A stretch of 64,000 bases of DNA from Nannocystis sp. GTDB taxonomy: Bacteria > Myxococcota_A > Polyangia > Nannocystales > Nannocystaceae. The DNA is taken from the NCBI RefSeq assembly GCF_016714285.1, contig NZ_JADJNN010000004.1:434001-498000 (forward strand), read 5' to 3'. Positions 40,689 to 48,784 of this stretch are shown piece by piece (the stretch's first letter is position 1; each line of letters starts with the position of its first letter). The notes under the pieces are model-generated. The model saw only the letters and a list, made by a program, of their open reading frames with translations, was not told the origin of the DNA and ran no database searches. The position numbers were made by a program, and so were the translations under genes.

Positions 40689-41528
40689 ATGGAGCCCATG
40701 ATGGGGTCAACGAAACCAGTGCCCGCGGGCCGGCACGATCCCGCCAAAGTGCCGATCCAGGCCGCCCATGGGCCCCCGGGCGCGCGCGAGCCGGGTGTTA
40801 GCGCGACCTGGTGGGGCGGCCCACAGCGCGCCGGCAACCCCTCCGATCGCCTCTCCGGGCTCGCCCAGGCGCTGGTCGGCGAGGCCCTGCTGCGTCACGT
40901 GCCCGGCCGCCGCGTCCTCGACCTCGGCAAGGGCTCGCCGGAGATCGCCCACTGGGTTCGTCCGCTCTGCGCCTCGCTCGACAGCGTCGACCTCGGCCTG
41001 TGCACCACCGACGCCGGTGAGATCCGGCTGCCGCAGCAGGGCGCGCGCTACGACGTGGTCTACGCCCTGCGAACCGTGGCCCACCTCGGCCACGACGAGG
41101 CCTCCTCCGATCTCGGGGTCCGCAGCCTGCTCGCCGAGGCCGCGCGGGTGGTCGTCCCGGGCGGCGTGGTCCTCGTCGACATCAACAACCCCCGCAGCCT
41201 GCGCGGCTTCTTCTACGGCATCCGCCATCCGATCACCGTGGTCGCCACCGGCGGCGTCGTCGCCGACGAGCAGCGCCGCGTGACTCGCCACGACACCCTC
41301 GCTCGCCTGCTCCGCATCGCCCCGGCGTGCCTCGATGTGGTCGCCGTCTACGGCGTCCGCGTGCTCGTCCCGATCGCCCGCGCCCTGCGGATCCCGGTGC
41401 TCGGCCGCCTGCTCGCGGCGGGCGAGTGGTGGGCCCGCGACAGCTTCCTCCGCGGCTTCGGGGCCCACCTCCTGGTCGTGCTGCGCAAGGACGAGGACGC
41501 CGACCGACCCCCGCGTCCCGGCGCGTAA
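40689..41528 (+). CDS. SAM-dependent methyltransferase (class I)
   Basis: 279 residues. Start at ATG 40689 with an AGGGG site; ATG 40698 and 40701 are alternatives. The Rossmann core begins RVLDLGKGSPEIAHW (motif I, a GxG variant), then VDLGLCTT (acidic strand 2 end), YDVVYALRTVAHLG (motif II/post I), and LLAEAARVVVPGGVVLVDINNP with VPGG of motif III, typical of UbiE-like enzymes. After it RGFFYGIRHPITVV resembles lipid or quinone methyltransferases. The substrate is unknown. The N-terminal 45 residues are low complexity. Confidence 0.75.
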   Translation: MEPMMGSTKPVPAGRHDPAKVPIQAAHGPPGAREPGVSATWWGGPQRAGNPSDRLSGLAQALVGEALLRHVPGRRVLDLGKGSPEIAHWVRPLCASLDSVDLGLCTTDAGEIRLPQQGARYDVVYALRTVAHLGHDEASSDLGVRSLLAEAARVVVPGGVVLVDINNPRSLRGFFYGIRHPITVVATGGVVADEQRRVTRHDTLARLLRIAPACLDVVAVYGVRVLVPIARALRIPVLGRLLAAGEWWARDSFLRGFGAHLLVVLRKDEDADRPPRPGA

Positions 41529-41615
41529 TCAAGCGACCTACATGGCCTCACTGTACAGGCAGGATCCTTGCGCCACGGCCCACAGTAGACGAAGTTCAGG
41601 ATCCGTTTACCTAGG

Positions 41616-42242
41616 ATGCCCTCCCACCTCCCACGCCGAAGCTCCCGCGGCCTCTCGCACCTCGAGCTGCTGATCGTGCTGGCGATCCTCGGCATCCTCG
41701 CGGTGCTCGCGGTCGGTGAGCTGACGACGCTGTCGCGTCGCAGCAAGACGGAGGAGGCGGTGCGTGGGCTCGCCGACATGTTCAACGGCGTCGCCGCCTA
41801 CTTCAACGAGCTGCGCCCCGACTACGGCGTCGCCGCCGGCCTGCCGCCGCACCGCTGCCCCCACCCCGAGGGTGCGCCCTTCGCCGGCGAGCAGGCCCCG
41901 ACCCCCGCGCTCGCGCTCGCCTGCGCCGACGGCCCGAGCGGGCGCTGCACCCCGCGTCAAGGCGCCGACGCGCCCGGCACCTACGAGCTGTCCGAATGGA
42001 CAGCCGACCCGGTGTGGCAGGGCATCGGCTTCCGCCACACCGGCGGCCACTACTTCCACTACAGCTACAGCTTCCGCAACATCATCACGCCCGACGGCCA
42101 CGGCGCCTGCGACTTCACCGTGCGCGCCACCGCCGACCTCGACGGCGACGGCATCTGGTCGGTGTACGAGCGCAGCGGCCACGCCGACATCAGCGGCGTG
42201 AAGGCCGAGGCGGGCCTGCGGATCACAAACCCGCTCGAGTAG
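41616..42242 (+). CDS. Prepilin-like protein
   Basis: 208 residues. The N-terminus has a class III/type IV prepilin signal: a short basic leader (MPSHLPRRSSRG) with cleavage after Gly12, then LSHLELLIVLAILGILAVLAV with the required Glu at position +5. The globular part has two pairs of Cys (HRCPH, ACADGPSGRC, GACDF). It ends in RATADLDGDGIWSVYERSG, a calcium-site-like segment common in pseudopilins. It is solitary: no assembly ATPase, platform or other pilin gene is near. It may be a minor pilin or secretion pseudopilin. A CTGT-N8-ACAG palindrome sits inside (41988). Confidence 0.82.
   Translation: MPSHLPRRSSRGLSHLELLIVLAILGILAVLAVGELTTLSRRSKTEEAVRGLADMFNGVAAYFNELRPDYGVAAGLPPHRCPHPEGAPFAGEQAPTPALALACADGPSGRCTPRQGADAPGTYELSEWTADPVWQGIGFRHTGGHYFHYSYSFRNIITPDGHGACDFTVRATADLDGDGIWSVYERSGHADISGVKAEAGLRITNPLE
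41988..42003. repeat. Palindromic repeat variant, single copy in prepilin gene
   Basis: CTGTCCGAATGGACAG, a perfect dyad apart from the central four bases, encodes LSEWTA. It may be a diverged copy of the dispersed element or a chance match. Confidence 0.5.
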
Positions 42243-42350
42243 CTCAGCCGAGCCAAGCAGCGACAGCGCGAGCGCACGGCTCCGATCCCGACCCACGCTT
42301 GCCTATCCGGCAAGAACAATCGGGACGCTCCCACCTTCCTCTCACCGAAC

Positions 42351-42380
42351 AAAAAAGGGGCCCCGCATCGCGGAGCCCCC
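42351..42380 (-). terminator. Rho-independent terminator of rpsA
   Basis: On the minus strand a 10-bp stem (GGGGCTCCGC with GCGGGGCCCC, one G-T pair) and a very short loop are followed by T6 (42351-42356). It lies downstream of rpsA beyond a tandem-repeat tract. It could also stop prepilin transcription from the other side, though that direction lacks a strong T run. Confidence 0.85.
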
Positions 42381-42383
42381 CTT

Positions 42384-42481
42384 GTTCACCGGCCGGCGTT
42401 CACCGGCCGGCGTTCACCGGCCGGCGTTCACCGGCCGGCGTTCACCGGCCGGCGTTCACCGGCCGGCGTTCACCGGCCGCT
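42384..42481. repeat. 14-bp tandem repeat in the rpsA 3' UTR, seven copies
   Basis: Seven head-to-tail copies of gttcaccggccggc, starting at 42384 and repeating every 14 bp, fill the space between the rpsA stop (42488) and its terminator. Each unit holds the palindrome CCGGCCGG. The copies are almost identical, implying recent expansion. Confidence 0.95.
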
Positions 42482-42487
42482 GCGGCC

Positions 42488-44197
42488 TTAGCTGCGGTCC
42501 TTGAAGCGACCGGCGAACACGTCGCCGAGGGTCGCACCCGCCTCGGAGGCGTTGGTGAAGCCCTGGGCGTCGGCGAGGTCGTCCTGACGGCGAGCCGACT
42601 TGATCGACAGACCGATCTTGCGCTCCTGCGGGTCCATCTGGATGATCTCGGCGCGAGCCTTCTGGCCCGGCTCGAGGTGCGTACGCGGGTCCTCGACGCG
42701 CTCCTCGGAGATCTCCGAGATGTGGATGAGACCCTCGATGCCGGGCTCGAGCTCGGCGAAGGCGCCGAAGTCGGTCAGCTTGAGGATCTTGACCTCGACG
42801 ATCTTCCCGATCGGGAAGTCGTACGGGATGCGGTCCCACGGGTCCTGCGCGAGCTGCTTGAGGCCGAGGCTGATCTTCGGCTTCTCGCCCGTGTTGTCGA
42901 TGTTGAGGACCATCGCACGGACCTTGTCGCCCTTCTTGAACAGCTCCGACGGGTGGCGCACGCGCTGCGTCCACGACAGGTCGGTGATGTGCACCAGACC
43001 GTCTATACCGGGCTCGAGCTCCACGAACACGCCGAAGTCGGCGATGTTGCGGATGACGCCCTCGACCACCGCGCCGGGCGGGTAGGTCTCGAGCACCTTG
43101 TCATACGGGTTCTCCTCGAGCTGCTTCATGCCGAGGGAGATGCGGTTCTGCGACACGTCGATGTCGAGGACGACCGCGCGGACCTCGTCGCCGATCTTGA
43201 GGATCTGCTTCGGGTTCTTGATCTGGCGCGTCCACGACATCTCGGAGACGTGCACCAGGCCCTCGATGCCCTCCTCGAGCTCGACGAAGGCGCCGTAGTC
43301 CTTGATCGACACGACCTTGCCCTCGACGACGGTGCCGGGGATGTAGCGGGTCTCCGCGTTGACCCACGGGTCCGCGGTGATCTGCTTCAGGCCCAGCGAG
43401 ACGCGCTCGGAGTCGCTGTTGAACTTGAGGACCTTGACCTTGACCTTGTCGCCGACCTGGAACAGCTCCGACGGGTGGTTCACGCGGCCCCACGACATGT
43501 CCGTGATGTGGAGCAGGCCGTCGATGCCGCCGAGGTCGATGAAGGCGCCGTAGTCGGTCAGGTTCTTGACCACGCCCTCGACGATCTGGTCCTCCTGGAG
43601 GCGATTGAGCGTGTCGCTCTTCAAGTTGGCGCGCTCGGCCTCGAGCAGCACCCGGCGGCTCAGCACGATGTTGCCGCGCTTCTTGTTGAACTTGATGATC
43701 TTGAAGCTGAACTCTTTGTTGATGAAGGTGTCGAGGTTGCGGACCGGGCGCAGGTCGACCTGCGAGCCGGGCAGGAAGGCCTTGACGCCGCCCTGCAGCA
43801 GGACCGCGAGGCCGCCCTTCACGCGCGCCTGGATGATGCCGTTGACCAGACCCTCGGCCTCACAGGCGCTCTGGATCTCGTCCCACACCTTGCGCTTGCG
43901 GGCCTTGTCCTTGGACAGGATCACGAGCCCGTTGGCGTCCTCGGTGGCCTCGAGCAGCACCTCGATCTTGTCGCCGACGTGGACGTTGATGCTGCCGTCC
44001 TCCTCGGCGAACTCGCGCAGCGGCACCTGGCCCTCGGCCTTGCAGCCGACGTCGACCACCGCGTAGTCGCCGATGATGTCGACCACCGTGCCGGTGACGA
44101 TGCTGCCCTCACGGATCTCGCCGTTCTCGAGGGTGTTCTTCTCAAAAAGCGCGGCGAAGTCGTCGTCGTCCGCGGAAAAATTCTGTTGTTGTTGCAT
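42488..44197 (-). CDS. rpsA: 30S ribosomal protein S1
   Basis: 569 residues from the ATG at 44197. It binds mRNA on the 30S subunit and helps initiation on structured or weakly marked messages. An N-terminal extension (QQQQNFSADDDDFAALFEK) leads into six S1/OB domains with the family spacing: GSIVTGTVVDIIGDYAVVDVG, VNGIIQARVKGGLAVLLQGGVKAFLPGSQ, VVKNLTDYGAFIDLGGIDGLLHITDMSW, VVSIKDYGAFVELEEGIEGLVHVSEMSW and two more. Length is normal. cmk lies 144 bp upstream on the same strand, the usual cmk-rpsA order. It has its own promoter and a terminator. Confidence 0.97.
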   Translation of the reverse strand: MQQQQNFSADDDDFAALFEKNTLENGEIREGSIVTGTVVDIIGDYAVVDVGCKAEGQVPLREFAEEDGSINVHVGDKIEVLLEATEDANGLVILSKDKARKRKVWDEIQSACEAEGLVNGIIQARVKGGLAVLLQGGVKAFLPGSQVDLRPVRNLDTFINKEFSFKIIKFNKKRGNIVLSRRVLLEAERANLKSDTLNRLQEDQIVEGVVKNLTDYGAFIDLGGIDGLLHITDMSWGRVNHPSELFQVGDKVKVKVLKFNSDSERVSLGLKQITADPWVNAETRYIPGTVVEGKVVSIKDYGAFVELEEGIEGLVHVSEMSWTRQIKNPKQILKIGDEVRAVVLDIDVSQNRISLGMKQLEENPYDKVLETYPPGAVVEGVIRNIADFGVFVELEPGIDGLVHITDLSWTQRVRHPSELFKKGDKVRAMVLNIDNTGEKPKISLGLKQLAQDPWDRIPYDFPIGKIVEVKILKLTDFGAFAELEPGIEGLIHISEISEERVEDPRTHLEPGQKARAEIIQMDPQERKIGLSIKSARRQDDLADAQGFTNASEAGATLGDVFAGRFKDRS

Positions 44198-44295
44198 GTT
44201 GGAGTTTGGGTTCTTTCTCGTGGAGTCCCAGGCGGACGCGGTGACGACGAGCCGCCAGCGGCGCCCGTCATCATCCCACCCGCAAGAGCGCGGGG

Positions 44296-44324
44296 ACCGT
44301 AGGGCCCTTCCCAAAAAAGGTCAA
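44296..44324 (-). promoter_or_regulatory. Putative rpsA promoter
   Basis: On the minus strand TTGACC (44319-44324), 17 bp, TACGGT (44296-44301), inside the 144-bp gap between cmk and rpsA. The -35 is near consensus. The predicted start leaves a leader of about 90 nt before the rpsA ATG. Confidence 0.5.
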
Positions 44325-44341
44325 CCGACCTTCCACGGGCC

Positions 44342-45208
44342 CTACGCTGGGCTTTGGCCCGGCCTCGACCTGGTCGCGAGCCTGGCCTTCGGCCCGGCCT
44401 CAGCCTGGCGGCGCCCGATCTCGGCCACGATGGCGTGGACCACCGCGTCGAGGTCCTTGCCAGTCGAGTCGACGAGGACCGCGTCGGCGGCCTGGACCAG
44501 CGGCGCCGCCTCCCGGCTCTGGTCGCGCTCGTCGCGGCTCTGGAGGTCGCGCAGGACCTGCTCGAGCGGCAGCTCGCGGCCCTGCTCGCGCTGCTCGTGC
44601 TGGCGACGCGCGGCCCGGACGCGGTCGTCGGCCGTGAGGAAGAATTTGAAGGCGGCGTCGGGGAACACCACCGTCCCGAGGTCGCGACCCTCGGCGACGC
44701 AGCCCCGCGCGCCGAGCTGGCGCTGGATGCCCAGGAGTCCCTCGCGCACCGCCGGGTGGGCCGACACCTGCGAGGCGCCGTCGGAGATCTCCGGCGTGCG
44801 GATCGCGGCGGTGACATCACGACCGGCGAGCAGGACCCGCTGCGCCGCGCCAGGCGCGTGCGCCGGCACGAAGCGGATCCCCGGCGTCGCCGCCTCCGCG
44901 GTGATATTTGCGTCCGAGGCCGCGTTTGCGTCCGAGCTCACGGCTGCGTCCGAAGCCGCGTTCGCGTCCGAAGCCGCGTTTGCGTCCGAAGCCGCGTTCG
45001 CGTCCGAGGCCAGCTCCGTCGTGAGCCTGGCCAGCCCGCTCGCGTCGGACCAGGCCACCCCGCGCTCCCTGGCGAACAGCGCGAGCGCGCGATAGATCGC
45101 CCCCGTGTCGAGCACCGGCAGGCCGTACCGTTCGGCCAGGCGGCGCGCCACGGTGCTCTTGCCCGCGCCCGCCGGCCCGTCGATCACGATGAGCAGACCG
45201 CCCGCCAT
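44342..45208 (-). CDS. cmk: Cytidylate kinase with SDANAA repeat insertion
   Basis: 288 residues from the ATG at 45208. It phosphorylates CMP and dCMP with ATP. P-loop GPAGAGKST, LDTGAIYRALA, the CMP-binding GRDVTAAIRTPEISDGASQVSAHPAVRE and AEGRDLGTVVFPDAAFKFFLTA with the lid Arg-rich RDLQSRDERDQSREAAPL are all present, so it should be active. It is longer than the usual ~225 residues because of six SDANAA-type hexapeptides inserted between the LTTELA helix and GIRFVPA, in a surface region of the NMP-binding part. cmk precedes rpsA as in many bacteria. Confidence 0.93.
   Translation of the reverse strand: MAGGLLIVIDGPAGAGKSTVARRLAERYGLPVLDTGAIYRALALFARERGVAWSDASGLARLTTELASDANAASDANAASDANAASDAAVSSDANAASDANITAEAATPGIRFVPAHAPGAAQRVLLAGRDVTAAIRTPEISDGASQVSAHPAVREGLLGIQRQLGARGCVAEGRDLGTVVFPDAAFKFFLTADDRVRAARRQHEQREQGRELPLEQVLRDLQSRDERDQSREAAPLVQAADAVLVDSTGKDLDAVVHAIVAEIGRRQAEAGPKARLATRSRPGQSPA
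44911..45018. repeat. 18-bp tandem repeat in cmk, six copies
   Basis: Units begin cgtccga at 44911, 44929, 44947, 44965, 44983 and 45001, an exact 18-bp period; they encode SDANAA (one copy SDAAVS) on the minus strand. Confidence 0.95.
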
Positions 45209-45298
45209 CCGCAGGGCCTTAGACCACAACGCCCGCCCCGCGACAAGGCCCGCCGACCCCCTTGTGGGAACTCGCCGCCTGCGGCAGCTTTCTCGCCC

Positions 45299-45517
45299 AT
45301 GTCGACGGCCCGCAGAACGATACTCACCGTGGCTGTGGCCGCCTTCATGGCCGGCTGCGCCACCGTCAAGCCCTCCGAGCGCGAGGTCCTCAGTCGACCC
45401 GAGATGAACCCGGCCAGCGAGGGCCTGGAGGAGCAGTTCCAGTCGCACGTGGAGTCGGCCCGCGAAGGTGGCATGGGCGGGCACGGCGCGGCGGGTGGCG
45501 GATGCGGCTGCGGCTGA
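45299..45517 (+). CDS. DUF4266 small lipoprotein
   Basis: 72 residues. Lipobox MAGC (Cys20) after MSTARRTILTVAVAAF. The mature peptide has SEREVLSRPEMNP, a conserved His (QSHVESAREGGMGG) and a Gly/Cys tail GAAGGGCGCG, the signature of DUF4266. Such lipoproteins are usually encoded next to a DUF3570 outer-membrane protein, and here the next gene overlaps by 16 nt. The Cys/His-rich tail suggests metal binding. Known neighbours elsewhere (ApbE-like and thioredoxin-like genes) are missing here. Confidence 0.85.
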   Translation: MSTARRTILTVAVAAFMAGCATVKPSEREVLSRPEMNPASEGLEEQFQSHVESAREGGMGGHGAAGGGCGCG

Positions 45518-46656
45518 CCACGCCGACGCGCCGTGTACGCGGCCGCAGGCTCGCGGGGGTGGGCTGCGCACTGGGCCTCGGCGCCGCCGTGCTGCTGTCG
45601 GCGCGCCCGCTGGTCGCCGAGGACCGCATCGTCCTGCGCGGCAACTACTACCGCGAGCAGTCGACGCGGGTCCTCGCGCCGGTCGTCTACATCGAGAAAG
45701 ACCTGCCCGACGAGCGCTTCACGGTCGGCGCCGAGTACCTCCTCGACGCCGTCACCTCGGCCTCGATCGGCGCCGGCGCGGCGGCGGTGACCGGCGGCGA
45801 CTATCTGTTCACCGAGTTCCGCCACGAGACCACGCTGCGCCTCGCCTCGCGCCTGCGCAATTGGAGCCTCGGCGGCTTCTTCCGCTACTCCACCGAGAGC
45901 GACTGGATCTCGCGCAGCTTCGGCCTCTCGCTCGCACGCGACGTGTTCGACCGCGCCGGCACCGTCGCGGTCAGCTACACCGGCAACTTCGACTCGGTGA
46001 ACAAGATCTTCGCCGGCCGCGTGCTGCCCCACAAGTCGACCGGCGACACCAACCTCCAGCAGGTCAACTTCCTCTCGCTCGGCTACACCCACGCGCTCAC
46101 CCGCCGCCTGCTCGGCGGGGTCCTGCTCGAGGGCATCATCGCCACGGGCCCGCAGGACAACCCCTACCGCCAGGTCCGCGACGGCCTGCCCGAGACCCAC
46201 CCGCTGCTGCGCCACCGCGGAGCCATCAGCGGCTTCCTGCGCTTCGCCGTGCCGCGCACCCCGCTGGTGCTCGAGCCGCGTTACCGCCTCTACGGCGACG
46301 ACTGGGGCATCGTCGCCCATGGCCTCGACCTGCGGGCCCACGTCCGCTTCCTCAAGCGCGTCGTCCTGCGCGCCCGCTACCGCTACTACACCCAGAGCGG
46401 CGCGTCCTTCTGGGCCGCGGACGGCTACTACGGCCCCGACGTCGCCTACCGCACCGCCGACCCGAAGATGAGCAAGTTCCACTCGCACACCCCCGGCGCC
46501 GAGCTGGTGCTCGAGCTCGACGGCCTCGCAAGCCGCGTCCGCGGCCTGCGCTGGCTGCAAGGCGCGTGGGTCTCCGCGACCTACAATCACATCTTCCAGA
46601 CCAACCGCTTCGGCAACGCCCGCCTCGGCAGCCTCGCCTTCTCCGTGCCCTTCTGA
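45502..46656 (+). CDS. DUF3570 outer-membrane protein
   Basis: 384 residues from the ATG at 45502, inside the end of the DUF4266 gene. Signal region RRLAGVGCALGLGAAVLLSARPLVAED. The mature protein opens with VLRGNYYREQSTRVLAPVV, then alternating amphipathic strands (FRHETTLRLASRLRNWSLGGFFRYSTESDWISRSFGLSLARD and similar) and ends LGSLAFSVPF with a C-terminal Phe, all typical of a beta-barrel. DUF3570 proteins pair with DUF4266 lipoproteins. The pair probably forms an export or display unit. Confidence 0.85.
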   Translation: MRLRLTTPTRRVRGRRLAGVGCALGLGAAVLLSARPLVAEDRIVLRGNYYREQSTRVLAPVVYIEKDLPDERFTVGAEYLLDAVTSASIGAGAAAVTGGDYLFTEFRHETTLRLASRLRNWSLGGFFRYSTESDWISRSFGLSLARDVFDRAGTVAVSYTGNFDSVNKIFAGRVLPHKSTGDTNLQQVNFLSLGYTHALTRRLLGGVLLEGIIATGPQDNPYRQVRDGLPETHPLLRHRGAISGFLRFAVPRTPLVLEPRYRLYGDDWGIVAHGLDLRAHVRFLKRVVLRARYRYYTQSGASFWAADGYYGPDVAYRTADPKMSKFHSHTPGAELVLELDGLASRVRGLRWLQGAWVSATYNHIFQTNRFGNARLGSLAFSVPF

Positions 46657-46738
46657 TCGCTCACCGAACAACTCGCCTCGTTGCCCGCCTCGTTGGCCGC
46701 CTCTTCACCCGCCTCTGCTCTTGGCTGTCCTTTCGGTC

Positions 46739-47185
46739 ATGTCTCAACCACCCGCCGACCCGAGCCCCGAAGCACCGCGAGCCCGCGACGGCGAGCCGCT
46801 TTTCGCGGGCTTTAGCGAGTTCGGCGAGGTGCTGGCGGCCTACGTCGACCGTGAGCCAGCGGCCCGCGGCGCGATCCTCACGGACGCCGAGGGCGACCCC
46901 GTCGACTTCGCCCACCGCCCGGCCGAGGTCTCGGCCCTCGACCTGCAGATCGTCGGCGCGCAGATCGAGCAGACCACCCTCCGCGCCCAGGCGTGGTGCA
47001 GCTTTCGCGGCCTCGGACGCTGCGAGATCCTGATTGAGGCAAGTCACGGCATCGTGCTCAGCACCTCACCAGGCGCCGGCTGCGTGCTCTCCAGCCTGCA
47101 GCGCCCCACCCGCGACGCCGACCCCGAGCGCCTGCTCGCCAGCTTCGCCGCGCTGCGTCGCCGCGTGGCCGATCTGATCGCGTGA
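46739..47185 (+). CDS. Roadblock/LC7-like small protein
   Basis: 148 residues; the ATG at 46739 is preferred to a TTG 18 nt upstream. FAGFSEFGEVLAAYVDREPAARGAILTDAEGDPVDFA and the later CEILIEASHGIVLSTSPGAGCVLSSLQRP have the beta-helix-beta pattern of roadblock/LC7 proteins, which bind small Ras-like GTPases such as MglA in myxobacteria. The match is moderate. No GTPase gene is adjacent. Cytoplasmic. Confidence 0.6.
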   Translation: MSQPPADPSPEAPRARDGEPLFAGFSEFGEVLAAYVDREPAARGAILTDAEGDPVDFAHRPAEVSALDLQIVGAQIEQTTLRAQAWCSFRGLGRCEILIEASHGIVLSTSPGAGCVLSSLQRPTRDADPERLLASFAALRRRVADLIA

Positions 47186-47256
47186 CCTTGCGGAGCGCAT
47201 GGACATCAGCGCCGCGCTGGTCTAGAAGTGCCGACCTTCGCGGCGGGCCGGCGAAC

Positions 47257-47284
47257 TTGACCTACAGGCAGGTTTCCCTAGACT
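47257..47284 (+). promoter_or_regulatory. Putative promoter of the ferredoxin gene
   Basis: TTGACC (47257-47262), 16 bp, TAGACT (47279-47284), followed by AAGGAG (47308-47313) before the ATG at 47325. Good matches to both hexamers for such a GC-rich region. Confidence 0.5.
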
Positions 47285-47324
47285 CGTCCGCGGCTAGCAA
47301 CGGTCAAGGAGCCCGTCCGACCCC

Positions 47325-47639
47325 ATGGCAACCCATATCACCGAAGAGTGCATCAATTGTGGCGCGTGTGAGCCGGAGTGTCCCAACGAGGCCATCTCCG
47401 AGGGCGAAGACACCTACGTGATCAACCCGAGCCTGTGCACCGAGTGCGTCGGTTTCCACGGCTACGAGGCCTGCCAGGCCGTGTGTCCGGTCGAGTGCTG
47501 CCTCCCCGACCCGAAGATCGTCGAGGCGGAGGAGCTCCTGCTCGAGCGCGCCCGGGAGCTGCACAAGGACAAGAGCTTCCCGGCCGTCGACAAGCTCACC
47601 GAGGACCTCAGCCACTTCCGCAAGAAGAGCAAGGGATAG
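47325..47639 (+). CDS. 2[4Fe-4S] ferredoxin, YfhL type
   Basis: 104 residues. First cluster motif CINCGACEPECPNEAI (CxxCxxCxxxCP), second CTECVGFHGYEACQAVCPVECC with the 8-residue insertion between Cys residues typical of Alvin/YfhL ferredoxins. A helical C-terminal extension (EELLLERARELHKDKSF) completes it. It carries electrons at low potential in the cytoplasm. The partner enzyme is unknown; the radical-SAM aminomutase at 24.5 kb is the only iron-sulfur enzyme in the window. Confidence 0.93.
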   Translation: MATHITEECINCGACEPECPNEAISEGEDTYVINPSLCTECVGFHGYEACQAVCPVECCLPDPKIVEAEELLLERARELHKDKSFPAVDKLTEDLSHFRKKSKG

Positions 47640-47673
47640 GCCCGCAGGTCCGCGTCGCGCGAGCACCCTGCTG

Positions 47674-48744
47674 ATGGTCGCCGCGCCCGACCCCGTACTC
47701 GCCAGTCCCGGGCGAAGCCCCGCCGCCTCTCCGCGGCTCGGGCTTCGCCTCGTTTTTTCGCTGCTGATCACCGCGGTGATCGTCGTCCTCGTCAGCCGCC
47801 GCGTCGACGCCATCCCCGACGACCTGCGCGTCCCGCTGTGGGTCGTGCCGACCTACCTGGGCACCCTGCTCCTCTACTTCGTCGCCCGCGCCGGCCGCTG
47901 GTGGTTCTTGGTCCGCCCGCTCGGCGCCGTGCCGCCAGCCACCGTGCTGGCGATCGCCTGCGCCGGCTTCCTGTGGATCTTGCTGCTCCCGTGGCGGCTC
48001 GGGGAGTTCGTGCGCCCGCTGCTGCTCGCGCGTGGCTCGACGATCCCCTTCAGCCAGGCGCTCGGCACCGTCGCGCTCGAGCGCGTCGTCGACGGCCTGC
48101 TCGTGTGCGGCATGTTCTTCGCAGCCACCGCCGCCCTGCCCGCCGCGCCCGCGCTCGCCACCCTCTACACCGCCTGCCTCGGCGTCGCCGCCCTGTTCGG
48201 CGCGGCCCTGCTGGTCCTGCTCGCGCTCGCCATCTGGCCGCGAGCCGCCGGCGAGCTGGTCCGCCGCAGCCTCGGCCGCCTCGCCCCCGGGCTCGCCGAG
48301 CGCCTCGCCGGGCTCGCCCGCGGGGTCGCCGAGGGCCTCGCCGCCCTGCCCTCCGCCCGTCCGCTGCTGCTCTTCATCCTCTTGACCCTGGCCTACTGGG
48401 CCGCCAACGCGCTCGGCATGTGGCTGCTCGCCGTCGGCTGCGGCGTGCCGCTCGGCCTCGCCGAGACCTTCGCCGTGCTCGCCGTCCTGAACCTCACCCT
48501 GCTGGTCCCCGGCCCGCCGGCGCACCTCGGCACCTTCCAGCTCGGCGTGCTCGGTGGCCTCGCCCTGTTCCTCCCGCCCGGGCTGATCGCCGACCGCGGG
48601 GCCGTGTTCGCGTTCTATCTCTACGTCTGCCAGCTGGCCTTGATCGTCGCGCTCGGCCTGGTCGCCAGCCTGCGCCTGCGCTGGGGCTGGCGCGAGACCC
48701 TGGCCCACCTCCGCGGCGCTCCGCTGCACGGCCCCGCCGCATGA
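47674..48744 (+). CDS. Lysylphosphatidylglycerol synthase-like transmembrane protein
   Basis: 356 residues with about eight transmembrane helices (LVFSLLITAVIVVLVS, VPTYLGTLLLYFVAR, VLAIACAGFLWILLLPWRLGEFVRPLLLA and so on). The segment PWRLGEFVRPLLLARGSTIPFSQALGTVALERVVDGL is the hallmark of the UPF0104/AglD/MprF flippase-type membrane domain. VPGPPAHLGTFQLGVLGGL is the second typical motif. It probably moves lipids or a lipid-linked sugar and lacks the soluble aminoacyltransferase domain of true MprF. It lies 34 nt after the ferredoxin gene and 40 nt before a lipoprotein gene. Confidence 0.85.
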   Translation: MVAAPDPVLASPGRSPAASPRLGLRLVFSLLITAVIVVLVSRRVDAIPDDLRVPLWVVPTYLGTLLLYFVARAGRWWFLVRPLGAVPPATVLAIACAGFLWILLLPWRLGEFVRPLLLARGSTIPFSQALGTVALERVVDGLLVCGMFFAATAALPAAPALATLYTACLGVAALFGAALLVLLALAIWPRAAGELVRRSLGRLAPGLAERLAGLARGVAEGLAALPSARPLLLFILLTLAYWAANALGMWLLAVGCGVPLGLAETFAVLAVLNLTLLVPGPPAHLGTFQLGVLGGLALFLPPGLIADRGAVFAFYLYVCQLALIVALGLVASLRLRWGWRETLAHLRGAPLHGPAA

Positions 48745-48784
48745 GCCACGCCGCATGAGCCGCGCCGCTGCTACAGTGCGCCCC

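Noticed and set aside
42384..42481. The 14-bp tandem repeats as a CRISPR array.
   Set aside because: Units are directly adjacent without spacers, and no cas gene is near.
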